Shown piece after piece: positions 50,331 to 58,182 of a DNA stretch of 64,000 nt. Below the pieces are notes generated by a model. That model saw only the letters and a program-made list of their open reading frames with translations. It searched no databases and was not told where the DNA came from. Positions within the stretch are counted from its first letter, which is position 1; every line of letters starts with the position of its first letter. Origin of the DNA: Fructobacillus papyriferae (lineage in GTDB: Bacteria; Bacillota; Bacilli; Lactobacillales; Lactobacillaceae); assembly GCF_018437225.1 (NCBI RefSeq), contig NZ_JAAMFI010000002.1, forward strand, positions 186,001 through 250,000, read 5' to 3'. The position numbers were made by a program, and so were the translations under genes.

Positions 50331-50840
50331 ATGACTAAACTATTAAGTAAAATTTTTATTGGGATTATGTTTATATCTGCATTAGCCCCAATCACTTCAG
50401 TATATGCAAACGCTGACACTAACCAAGCTACTGCTAACGATTTATATACATGGAAAAAAGGATTTAAATCGATTGATGAAGACTCATTAGTTCGGATATT
50501 CTCTGTTATTGAAGAAATTCCAGAAAACTCTTACAGTGACCCTGAACAAAATATTGATTTAGGTGAGCTAGTTGCTAATAAAGAAGATCAAGAACTTCTT
50601 TATCGAGATGCTTGGAGTTGCTCTTGGGCTATTGGAAAAGTTGTTGCTCAAAATCTTCCTTGGGGTAAGTTGTTAAAAGCTCAACGACTAATCAAAGAAC
50701 TTGGTGGAACTTATACTGCTGCAAAATTAATTATTTTTGCTTCAACCAAAGCAGAAAGAAGTGCTGCTTTAACTGGAGCAGGAAGAGCGCTTGCTGATTT
50801 AATACTGAATTTCAGTGACATTAAAAAATCATGTTCTTAA
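50331..50840 (+). CDS. Sec-exported protein, bacteriocin-precursor-like
   Basis: The 169-residue product begins with a clear Sec signal peptide (MTKLLSKIFIGIMFISALAP, likely cleavage after SVYA). An acidic stretch follows (about residues 50-95, with EEIPENSYSDPEQ). The last 75 residues are basic and amphipathic: WSCSWAIGKVVAQNLPWGKL, RLIKELGGTYTAAKLIIFAS, ALTGAGRALADLI. Two cysteines bracket this part (WSCSW and KKSCS) and could form a disulfide. I recognise no family; acidic propeptide plus basic membrane-active core recalls Sec-dependent bacteriocins such as SdpC-type precursors. The next gene overlaps it by 10 bases. Shine-Dalgarno AGGAGAG. Confidence 0.75.
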   Translation: MTKLLSKIFIGIMFISALAPITSVYANADTNQATANDLYTWKKGFKSIDEDSLVRIFSVIEEIPENSYSDPEQNIDLGELVANKEDQELLYRDAWSCSWAIGKVVAQNLPWGKLLKAQRLIKELGGTYTAAKLIIFASTKAERSAALTGAGRALADLILNFSDIKKSCS

Positions 50841-51007
50841 ACTGGAATAAAAATGTTGAATGGGGGTTCCAAATTTTTTTCGATCTTATTTATTTAAAAA
50901 CATCTAATTTATTATTTTTAATATTAGCTTTTTTTATTGTTTTAGATATTGGGATACGAGATTTACGTAAAGAACTACTCATTCGAAAAGAAAGAAAAAA
51001 TAAATAA
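50831..51007 (+). CDS. Small membrane protein, immunity-like
   Basis: A 58-residue protein starting at ATG 50831 within the last codons of the exported-protein gene, so translation is coupled. It has an N-terminal amphipathic part (MFLNWNKNVEWGFQIFFDLI), one long membrane helix (LLFLILAFFIVLDIGI) and a strongly basic tail (RKELLIRKERKNK), a composition seen in small bacteriocin immunity proteins. No separate Shine-Dalgarno stands out. Function inferred from coupling only. Confidence 0.65.
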   Translation: MFLNWNKNVEWGFQIFFDLIYLKTSNLLFLILAFFIVLDIGIRDLRKELLIRKERKNK

Positions 51008-51436
51008 ATCAGCTCCTGCAACCAAAAATAAATATGGATGGTTGCTTATTCCTTTTTTCCATTTGTTAAGAATATATACTACAAGTATAGAGCTTAAAAG
51101 AGGGTCAAAACTTCTTGCAGACACCGTTCCTGAACGGTGTCTTTTTTTATTAAAAAGTCCCGACAATCAACTGAGGCACATGTGATTAGTTCTTATGACC
51201 TAACCGTTTATGCCATTTAATTAATGTTAGCTCAACAAGTACCTTGATTAAAACAGAAGACCACATGACTAAAAGTAATTACGCTGTGTAGATTAGGAGT
51301 TGTAAAATTTTTTCTTCCTTCTATGCATGCTATGCATGGCTTTTGTCATAATTGACAGAAAAGATTCACTTTTCAAGTTTCTCTTTCAGTATCGTCCATT
51401 ATCAAAGTAGTTAAAAGATTTTTCTGGGGGACGAAA
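51008..51436. other. AT-rich spacer with one terminator
   Basis: No convincing gene. It holds a terminator (51119-51149), a repeat ATGCATGCTATGCAT (near 51325-51337) and a TTGACA (51352-51357) that may belong to the antitoxin pseudogene's promoter. Confidence 0.55.
51119..51149 (+). terminator. Terminator after the exported/membrane protein pair
   Basis: AGACACCGTTC pairs with GAACGGTGTCT and is followed by a T-run. Confidence 0.87.
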
Positions 51437-51672
51437 ATGGACGATAATCAATGCTTTAGTTTTCAAACGAATCCGCAATTATTGGATGAAACAGCTGCAG
51501 TAGTGGCTTCGGATGGTTTATCTGTTGCAGATGTCCTGAACGCCTTGCTTCGCAAAATTGTTAAAGCGATTCGGTACTCGTTAACCTGATTGATGCAAAA
51601 ACGCTAAATCGTCAGAAGGTAATCAAAGAAATTCATCAGGAAGTTATGAAAGGGCTGGTTAACAAGCAGTGA
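51437..51672 (+). pseudogene. Frameshifted RelB/DinJ-like antitoxin
   Basis: ATG 51437 (GGGGG upstream) opens MDDNQCFSFQTNPQLLDETAAVV, then GLSVADVLNALLRKIVKAI, a ribbon-helix-helix pattern of RelB/DinJ antitoxins, but stops at 51589. A second frame continues NLIDAKTLNRQKVIKEIHQE to a stop at 51672, as expected of the C-terminal part. One small indel near 51570-51585 breaks the gene. No RelE/YafQ toxin follows. Confidence 0.65.
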
Positions 51673-51783
51673 CGAGGTGTTTTCTCGGTATTGAAATCAC
51701 TGTTAATTTTTGGTTGTTTCTCAATCTGTTTATTTTTTATTAATACTAGCAAAGCCTAGAAATTGCTGTCCGGGCTTTTTTCT

Positions 51784-51996
51784 TTAAGCATTCATTTTGC
51801 TCTTCAGCTTGTCGATTAGGCTGGTCTTTTTGGTGAGCAAAATGGTTAACAGGCCAAGCGGGTAAACGGTCAGCACGTTGACGAAGTGTTGGAAGGGGGC
51901 CATGGCCGGAAAGACCACGACGGTGTTTAAGACATAGGCCAGCGCCGCTAAGAGTGCGGTGACGAACATCTTTTTAAGGGAAGGGGACTGTTTCAT
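51784..51996 (-). pseudogene. Collapsed ThiW-like thiamine transporter gene behind a TPP riboswitch
   Basis: The 70-residue product starts MKQSPSLKKMFVTALLAALA and contains FPAMAPFQHFVNVL, the N-terminal pattern of ThiW-type ECF substrate-binding subunits, then jumps to YPLGLLTILLTKKTSLIDKL and ends. Full proteins are about 160-180 residues with five or six helices; only two or three remain, so an in-frame internal deletion is likely. Its Shine-Dalgarno (AAAGGAG) and its riboswitch are intact. Confidence 0.6.
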
Positions 51997-52087
51997 TTGG
52001 CGACTCCTTTGGTCTTAGAGTGGTTTTGACAGTGGAAACTGACAGTGCCATGCCGAAAAAAGCCTCCTTTTCTCAGACTTTTCCACA

Positions 52088-52113
52088 AAAAAGGACGCCT
52101 GAAAAGACGTCCA
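52088..52113 (-). terminator. Riboswitch terminator
   Basis: On the minus strand GGACGTC / GGCGTCC is followed by TTTTTT, placed between the TPP aptamer and the ThiW-like gene. Confidence 0.8.
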
Positions 52114-52129
52114 TTAAAGCGTGGAAAAT

Positions 52130-52212
52130 TTCCTACGACGGCATGATCCGTATCAGGTTCATGGGTCGGTAATCACATTACCCTCTCAGCCCGTCTGACG
52201 GACTCCCCAGCA
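52130..52212 (-). promoter_or_regulatory. TPP riboswitch (THI element)
   Basis: On the minus strand the conserved parts are in order: GGGGAGTCC, GGGCTGAGAGG, ACCGACCCATGAACCTGAT and GATCATGCCGTCGTAGGAAA. These match the thiamine pyrophosphate aptamer. With the terminator at 52088 it would shut off the ThiW-like gene when TPP is plentiful. Confidence 0.92.
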
Positions 52213-52241
52213 AGTAGTTTACCAAGAACGAACGGGCTTGG

Positions 52242-53234
52242 CTAGTCAAAAAAGCAGACGATTTTGTCCAGTGCAGTGCTGGTATAAAAGCCGTTGTCGA
52301 TACGCTCTCGAAGAACCAGTAGATTTTTCTGATAAGTTTCGTAGTCGCTTTTGGTCAAAGCCGCTAATTTTTCATTAAGATCAGTCAGCTTGTCGATCGT
52401 GAAACCAATTTGTTCCGTCCTGACCAAATCGGCTAAGCCAGATTTTGACCAAACAATCAGGGGCAGGCCGGCTTTTAGATAGAGGGAAGCTTTGTGCGGG
52501 GCGTTGACCTTTGTGTAGGACTGAAAAAGCTTATCCTCGTAGTCTGAATCCCAGAGGAGACCGAAGCCAGATTTTAAAACTAGGGGGATGTCTTCTGGTG
52601 AGAAGGAGCCAACCCAGTCGACGCTGTCAGGAAGGGTGACCTCCTTCCAGCGTTTGGGCCTGGAACCAAATAGTTTGAGTGCAGGTCCCTGATAGTTTTT
52701 TAACCAGGGGGCTTTTTGCCAGGTGCCCGCGTAATTGATGCTTTTTGAAAAAGCGGGGAAAGATGTTGGTCCTTTTCCAAGGTAATCGAAAAGGTCGAGG
52801 GTGATAGCAGCAGTTGATACCCCATGTTGACGCAAAGCGGTGATCATTTTTTGGCTGTGTGCCACAATGAGACCAGCTTGTTCTGCAAGCGACCATTCCC
52901 AAGCGTTTTCTCGACTGACCCGCAGTGGCTCAAAGTCGTGAATGAAGAGCACGTAGTGGGCGCCTTTTTCTTTGATCTTTTGCTGGAAACTTTTTTCAAA
53001 GTCTTCGGACATGTAGGTTGGAAACTGGTGGACAATGGTGTCGCCTGGTCGGACATCCGACAAAAATGTGGCAATTTTTTTCTGACGATCTATGTCAGAA
53101 AAACGGACGTCGTTGTAGCGTTCGATTGGGAGGCGTGTCCACCCGTTATTCATGGCAATGGTGGCGACATCTGCTTTTGCTTTTAATGCGCCTTCAGGCA
53201 TCCAGGGCTCAATTGTGTGTGTGATATAATTCAT
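52242..53234 (-). CDS. Gtf3-like glycosyltransferase (galactofuranosyl/glucosyl transferase family)
   Basis: The 330-residue protein starts MNYITHTIEPWMPEGALKAKADV and has FIHDFEPLR, SINYAGTWQKAPWL, GSFSPEDIPL and KVNAPHKASLYLKAGLPLIVW, the pattern of GT4-like enzymes annotated as beta-1,6-galactofuranosyltransferase or Gtf3 of serine-rich-repeat protein glycosylation. It probably uses a nucleotide sugar in the cytoplasm. No other glycosylation gene is adjacent. A dre-like site lies just upstream. Confidence 0.82.
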   Translation of the reverse strand: MNYITHTIEPWMPEGALKAKADVATIAMNNGWTRLPIERYNDVRFSDIDRQKKIATFLSDVRPGDTIVHQFPTYMSEDFEKSFQQKIKEKGAHYVLFIHDFEPLRVSRENAWEWSLAEQAGLIVAHSQKMITALRQHGVSTAAITLDLFDYLGKGPTSFPAFSKSINYAGTWQKAPWLKNYQGPALKLFGSRPKRWKEVTLPDSVDWVGSFSPEDIPLVLKSGFGLLWDSDYEDKLFQSYTKVNAPHKASLYLKAGLPLIVWSKSGLADLVRTEQIGFTIDKLTDLNEKLAALTKSDYETYQKNLLVLRERIDNGFYTSTALDKIVCFFD

Positions 53235-53253
53235 GCTTCTCTCTTTTTACAGT

Positions 53254-53265
53254 GGGACTAGACCA
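53254..53265. promoter_or_regulatory. Second dre-like site
   Basis: GGGACTAGACCA matches TGGTCTAGACCA at 10 of 12 positions and shares GACTAGACCAATTAT with the gntR promoter. It lies between the divergent glycosyltransferase and amino-acid transporter genes. Confidence 0.4.
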
Positions 53266-53353
53266 ATTATTAAAGTAATGTTAGAATAATTAACGCGATT
53301 TTTCATCAGATATCACCCGACTGCTAGACTGAAACTATCGAGCAGGAGGAAAG

Positions 53354-54805
53354 ATGATGAAAAAAGGAATCATAGCAGCTTTGTTGGCGATGCTAACCAG
53401 CCTGGCTTTGTTGGGGATGTCTTTTGGCAGCGTTAACGCGGCTGAAAAACATTACATCGTGACATCGGACGCAACCTATGCGCCCTTTGACTTTCAAGAC
53501 AAGAACAATCAATACATTGGGATTGATCAGGACTTGTTGAAGGCGATTGCCAAAGCCGCCGGCTTTACCGTGACGGTAAAGCCAATGGCCTTTAACGCGG
53601 CCATGCAGTCAGTTGCTTCTTCTCAAGCAGACGGTGTGATCGCCGGCACGACAATTACAAACGAACGAAAGGCCGTCTACGACTTTTCCGATCCCTATTA
53701 TAAAACGGGAATTGCCTGGGCAACAGCCAAGGATTCAAAGATCAAGTCATTGTCCGATTTGAAGGGCAAGACCGTGGCTTTAAAGACAGGGACGGCCGGC
53801 GCTGAATACGCCGAATCAATCAAAGACCAGTATGGCTTTAAGATTACCTATTTCTCTGATTCTGACACGGTCTATCGTGATGTCATCAATGGCAATTCGG
53901 TCGCTACCTTTGCTGACTTGCCCGTGTTGCAGTATACCATTAAGAACGGCACGGCCTTAAAAGTCCAAAACGCCAAGGCGCCTTTTGCAGCTGGGGATTT
54001 GGGCTTTGCGGTGAAGAAGGGTGAAAACCAAGCGCTTTTGGCCGACTTTAACAAGGGCTTGGCAACGATTAAGAAGAATGGTACTTACGACAAAATCGTT
54101 AACAAGTACCTGTCGGCCAAGGCCTCAACTTTTACCGGTTCAGCCAAGGATAACAGCAGTCTGTGGGGCATTTTGAAGAGTAATCACACAGCCTTTTTGT
54201 CAGGGTTGAAGCAAACGATGTACCTGACGGTAGTCGGCATTGTTTTGGCTTCTCTATGGGGCCTTTTCCTTGGGATTTTGGGTGTGTCAAAAAACGCCCT
54301 GCTTCGCGGCCTTTCCACAGCTGTGATTTACCTTTTCCGTGGCATGCCAATGCTGGTTTTGGCTTTCTTCTTATACATTGGAATTCCCGCCGTTACCGGC
54401 ACCAAAATTTCTGCCTGGACGGCTGGTATCTTGACTTTGGTCTTGAATGAAGGAGCCTATACGGCGGCCTTTGTCCGTGGTGGCTTTAACTCGGTTGACA
54501 ACGGTCAGATGGAAGCGGCCAGGTCTTTAGGACTTTCCCACAGTCAGGCCATGCGGCGGGTCATCATTCCACAGGGGCTGAAGTTGATGGTGCCATCCTT
54601 TATTAACCAGTTCATCATCACCTTAAAGGACACGTCATTACTTTCCGCCATCGGAATTCTTGAATTAACGCAAACTGGGACGCTGATCGTGACCCGAAAC
54701 TCGCAAGGTTTCCGTGTCTGGACCCTAGTGGCTATGATATACTTAGTAGTAATAACGTTACTGACTCTACTCAGTAACAAGGTTGAAAAAAGGACAAACG
54801 CATGA
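53354..54805 (+). CDS. Glutamine-type ABC transporter, fused binding protein and permease, copy 1
   Basis: This 483-residue fusion has a Sec signal (about residues 1-29), one amino-acid-binding domain (30-260; [25 protein letters not shown]) and a HisM/GlnP-type permease (270-480) with the [23 protein letters not shown] contact loop. LAB GlnP proteins use this layout. The ATPase gene overlaps its end by four bases. The likely substrates are polar amino acids. Confidence 0.92.
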   Translation: MMKKGIIAALLAMLTSLALLGMSFGSVNAAEKHYIVTSDATYAPFDFQDKNNQYIGIDQDLLKAIAKAAGFTVTVKPMAFNAAMQSVASSQADGVIAGTTITNERKAVYDFSDPYYKTGIAWATAKDSKIKSLSDLKGKTVALKTGTAGAEYAESIKDQYGFKITYFSDSDTVYRDVINGNSVATFADLPVLQYTIKNGTALKVQNAKAPFAAGDLGFAVKKGENQALLADFNKGLATIKKNGTYDKIVNKYLSAKASTFTGSAKDNSSLWGILKSNHTAFLSGLKQTMYLTVVGIVLASLWGLFLGILGVSKNALLRGLSTAVIYLFRGMPMLVLAFFLYIGIPAVTGTKISAWTAGILTLVLNEGAYTAAFVRGGFNSVDNGQMEAARSLGLSHSQAMRRVIIPQGLKLMVPSFINQFIITLKDTSLLSAIGILELTQTGTLIVTRNSQGFRVWTLVAMIYLVVITLLTLLSNKVEKRTNA

Positions 54806-55551
54806 GTGAAGAGAAACAAGTGAAAGTACACGTTGACAAGGTCAACAAGTCATATGGTGACAACCATGTCTTGCGCGATATTTCCCTGGACGTCATGGAT
54901 AATGAAGTGGTCGTGATGATCGGCCCTTCTGGTTCCGGTAAGTCGACGTTCTTGCGGATGCTAAACCAATTGGAAAAGCCTGATTCAGGTGTGATCGATG
55001 TGGACGGCTATGACATTTCCAATCCGAATACGAATATTAATAAGGTTCGTGAAAATATCGGAATGGTTTTCCAGAATTTCAATCTATTCAATAATTATTC
55101 GGTCATCGATAACATTACCTTAGCGCCTGTTCAGCTTGGGAAAATGACTAAGCAAGAAGCTGAAAAGAAGGCAATGGAATTGCTTGAAACCGTTGGCTTG
55201 CCTGATAAGGCGGACGCTCCGGTTTCCTCCCTTTCAGGTGGTCAAAAGCAGCGAATTGCGATTGCGCGTGCTTTGGCCATGGATCCTGATATCATGCTTT
55301 TTGATGAGCCAACGTCTGCTTTGGATCCCGAAGTAGTTGGCGATGTTTTGGACGTGATGAAGCGCTTAGCCAAGATGGGGATGACGATGATTATCGTGAC
55401 CCACGAGATGGGCTTTGCCAAGCAAGTGGCCGACCGAGTGGTTTTCTTCGAATCAGGAAAGATTCAAGAATCCGGCAAGCCTGAGCAGATCTTTACAGCA
55501 CCGAAGAACGAGCGGTTGCAGACCTTCTTATCGAAGGTCATGCAAGCCTAA
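54802..55551 (+). CDS. glnQ: Amino acid ABC transporter ATPase (GlnQ type)
   Basis: A 249-residue ABC ATPase: Walker [12 protein letters not shown]-loop VFQNFNLF, signature [15 protein letters not shown], Walker [13 protein letters not shown] and the H-loop in VTHEMGFA. It lies between two paralogous receptor-permease fusions and overlaps the first by four bases, so it probably drives both. Confidence 0.95.
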   Translation: MSEEKQVKVHVDKVNKSYGDNHVLRDISLDVMDNEVVVMIGPSGSGKSTFLRMLNQLEKPDSGVIDVDGYDISNPNTNINKVRENIGMVFQNFNLFNNYSVIDNITLAPVQLGKMTKQEAEKKAMELLETVGLPDKADAPVSSLSGGQKQRIAIARALAMDPDIMLFDEPTSALDPEVVGDVLDVMKRLAKMGMTMIIVTHEMGFAKQVADRVVFFESGKIQESGKPEQIFTAPKNERLQTFLSKVMQA

Positions 55552-55583
55552 GTTCTTCTAGATATTTGAGAGGAAGAATGACC

Positions 55584-57035
55584 ATGGTCAAAAAACGGAT
55601 CAAACCGCTTTTGGCTGCCTTGGTCGCCTTGTTCTTCGCCACTTTTATGGCAGGAACAAGCGTCGATGCAGCCTCAAAACCCAACTACGTGATTTCAACG
55701 GATGCGACTTACGCACCCTTTGACTTTCAAGATAAGAATAATCAGTACGTTGGAATCGACATGGATATTCTTAAGGAAGTCGCAAAGCGGAATAACTTTA
55801 CGTATACGTTGAAGCCAATGTCCTTTAACGCCGCCGCTCAAATGGTTGCAAACGGTCAAGCCGATGGAATTATCGCCGGTATGATGATCAATGACTCCCG
55901 TAAGGAAGTCTATGACGTCTCAACGCCATACTACCAATCGGGTGTGGCCTGGATTACAAAGCCAAACTCGTCCATCAAGTCCTTAGATGACTTGAAAGGA
56001 AAGACGGTGGCCTTGAAGACAGGTACAGCGGCAGCCAACTACGGGGCATCCTTGAAGGACAAGTACGGCTTTAAGGTAAAGTACTTTAATGATACGGATA
56101 CGATGTATAACGACGTGGTCAACGGCAACACTGCGGCTACTTTTGAGGATTATCCGGTCATCCAATACGCCATCAAAAACGGGGTGAAGTTGCAGGTAAG
56201 AAACCCCAAGGATTTGGGGAATGCCGGGGGTGTTGGCTTTTTCGTTAAAAAGGGCGAAAACGCGCAGTTACTGTCGCAATTTAACACGACCTTGGCCGCT
56301 ATGAAAAAAGATGGTACTTACGACAAGATCATCAATAAATACTTGAACGCCAGCCAGTCCACTTTTGTTGGTTCTGAAAAAGACAACAAGACGACTTGGG
56401 GAATTTTGAAATCCAACCAGCACGCTTTCTGGGAAGGACTCTTGCAAACGGCGATCCTGACTATCGCAGGAATTGTCTTAGCTTCCCTCTGGGGACTCTT
56501 GCTTGGAATCATGGGAATTTCGGAATGGAAGTTTCTTCGCGGTTTGTCAACAACCATCATCTACGCCTTCCGCGGTTTGCCATTAATGGTGTTGGCCTTC
56601 TTCATCTATATCGGGTTGCCTGGTGTGATTGGCATGAAAATTCCAGCCTTCACGGCGGGCTTATTGACCTTGATCTTAAACGAAGGAGCCTACACTGGCG
56701 CCTTTGTCCGGGGTGGTTTTGAATCCGTCGATGTAGGGCAAATGGAAGCGGCGCGCTCGCTTGGTTTGACCCATCGACAGGCTATTTGGAAGGTGATCGT
56801 GCCACAAGGTTTGAAGATCACGGTGCCATCCTTTGTTAACCAGTTCATCATTACCTTGAAGGATACGTCGATCTTGTCTGCTATCGGTATTTTGGAATTG
56901 ACGCAGACGGGAACGTTAATCGTTGCTCGTAACTCACAGGGATTCCGCGTTTGGGCAATTATCGCGGCAATTTACCTCATTGTGATTACTTTGCTTACTT
57001 GGTTCTCCAACTGGCTGAAGAAAAAGATTGCCTAA
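55584..57035 (+). CDS. Glutamine-type ABC transporter, fused binding protein and permease, copy 2
   Basis: This paralogue of the gene at 53354 has exactly the same length (483 residues) when started at ATG 55584, eight bases after GAGGAAG; ATG 55578 is closer to the Shine-Dalgarno. The signal, binding domain ([25 protein letters not shown]) and permease follow the same order. Binding-pocket segments differ (MMINDSRKEVYDV against [13 protein letters not shown]), so ligands may differ. It is the third gene of the operon. Confidence 0.92.
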   Translation: MVKKRIKPLLAALVALFFATFMAGTSVDAASKPNYVISTDATYAPFDFQDKNNQYVGIDMDILKEVAKRNNFTYTLKPMSFNAAAQMVANGQADGIIAGMMINDSRKEVYDVSTPYYQSGVAWITKPNSSIKSLDDLKGKTVALKTGTAAANYGASLKDKYGFKVKYFNDTDTMYNDVVNGNTAATFEDYPVIQYAIKNGVKLQVRNPKDLGNAGGVGFFVKKGENAQLLSQFNTTLAAMKKDGTYDKIINKYLNASQSTFVGSEKDNKTTWGILKSNQHAFWEGLLQTAILTIAGIVLASLWGLLLGIMGISEWKFLRGLSTTIIYAFRGLPLMVLAFFIYIGLPGVIGMKIPAFTAGLLTLILNEGAYTGAFVRGGFESVDVGQMEAARSLGLTHRQAIWKVIVPQGLKITVPSFVNQFIITLKDTSILSAIGILELTQTGTLIVARNSQGFRVWAIIAAIYLIVITLLTWFSNWLKKKIA

Positions 57036-57048
57036 GAATGAAGAATTT

Positions 57049-57090
57049 AAAACACCTCACTCGTGTCATTAGACGAGTGAGGTGTTTTTT
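57049..57090 (+). terminator. Terminator of the amino-acid transport operon, containing the coiA ribosome site
   Basis: AAAACACCTCACTCGT pairs with ACGAGTGAGGTGTTTT and is followed by T. The GAGGTG of the 3' arm is also the only Shine-Dalgarno for coiA. Confidence 0.87.
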
Positions 57091-58137
57091 ATGTTAATTG
57101 CAACGACAATTCGAAATGACTATTGTTTGGCTGAAAAGGCCAAGAAGAACGAAATTTATCTTTGCCCAGGTTGCCGCGGACCGGTGCGCTTGAAACATGG
57201 GGGCGAAAAGGTCGCCCATTTTGCTCATGTGTCTAAAAAAGACTGTGTCGGTTTTTCAGAAGGCGAGTCAGCCGATCATTTAGCCGGTAAGTTGGCGATT
57301 TACGCCTACTTTAAGGAAAAGGTGCCGATACAAATCGAGCCAGTCTTGGCTGCCATCGATCAGCGACCTGATTTGTTGGTGGGACGGCCTGGCAACCAGG
57401 TGGCCATCGAGTACCAGTGTTCGCCAATTTCAAAGGCGGATTTGGCAAAACGAAATGCGGGGTACGCCCGTGTCGGTATCCGCGTTTGGTGGATTCTCGG
57501 CCCTAACTATTATCGCAAGCATCTGTCGACTGCCACGATTTGTCGCTTCTGGCTGGCCGAGCGGCTATGGTATTATTTGCCAGGAGAACAGGGTTTTGTG
57601 CAGGAGACTGGCTTTGTGCGGGCCGACTTCCGTAAGCGCTCGTCCAAGAAGACGGCTTTGCAGGACCCGCTTTGCTTGAAGCGGAGTGAACTGCCGGATT
57701 GGGCCAAGGTCTTTGAGAAGAAAGCAGTCCAAGGTCAGGAGCTCTCTTTTAAGGTTTTGGACGAGCAACGGCAGCGGACCAAGCTGTCCTTATTGATGGC
57801 CCGAAAGCAAGTCGATGAGAAGCTAGTTTCTTATTTGTACGAACAGGGTCGGCGGGTTGATCAAATGCCTGCTATTTGCCTAAATGGTCATGCTTTCGGG
57901 ATGATGATTGCCAATTGGCAGTATCGCTTGACGGTTTTGTTGTTGCTGGAAAAAGCTGGGACAAAAGGGCTTTTTCGCAGCCAGCTGGAGGCGCGGCTGA
58001 GCCGCTGTTTTTACTCAGGATACGAGGCCGCCGGATTCGTCTTAGACGATTTATTGAAAGAAATGAAGCTTTCGGGGATGGCGGTTGAGAAAAGTGAGAG
58101 GATTTTCATAAAAGGGGGGCTTCCTTTCAAAAAATAA
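57091..58137 (+). CDS. coiA: Competence protein CoiA-like nuclease
   Basis: The 348-residue protein has an N-terminal CxxC zinc-type motif (LCPGCRG, then VAHFAH), and a PD-(D/E)xK nuclease core: ESADHLAGK, RPDLLV and VAIEYQCSPIS. CoiA supports recombination of imported DNA during competence. The start is ATG 57091 right after the terminator T-run; its Shine-Dalgarno lies inside the terminator stem. No ComX-type promoter box is apparent. PepF follows, as in many LAB. Confidence 0.9.
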   Translation: MLIATTIRNDYCLAEKAKKNEIYLCPGCRGPVRLKHGGEKVAHFAHVSKKDCVGFSEGESADHLAGKLAIYAYFKEKVPIQIEPVLAAIDQRPDLLVGRPGNQVAIEYQCSPISKADLAKRNAGYARVGIRVWWILGPNYYRKHLSTATICRFWLAERLWYYLPGEQGFVQETGFVRADFRKRSSKKTALQDPLCLKRSELPDWAKVFEKKAVQGQELSFKVLDEQRQRTKLSLLMARKQVDEKLVSYLYEQGRRVDQMPAICLNGHAFGMMIANWQYRLTVLLLLEKAGTKGLFRSQLEARLSRCFYSGYEAAGFVLDDLLKEMKLSGMAVEKSERIFIKGGLPFKK

Positions 58138-58182
58138 GCCTTGCTATGGTAAACTGGAGAAAAGTACAAAGGGGTGTGGCGC

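Noticed and set aside
50949-51185. 78-codon frame after the 58-residue membrane protein
   Set aside because: It starts inside that gene in another frame, crosses a strong terminator and lacks a ribosome site.
46422-51780. Complete prophage or integrative element
   Set aside because: No integrase, relaxase, portal, capsid or tail gene is seen, and I could not find a direct repeat acting as attachment site; island remnant is the safer call.
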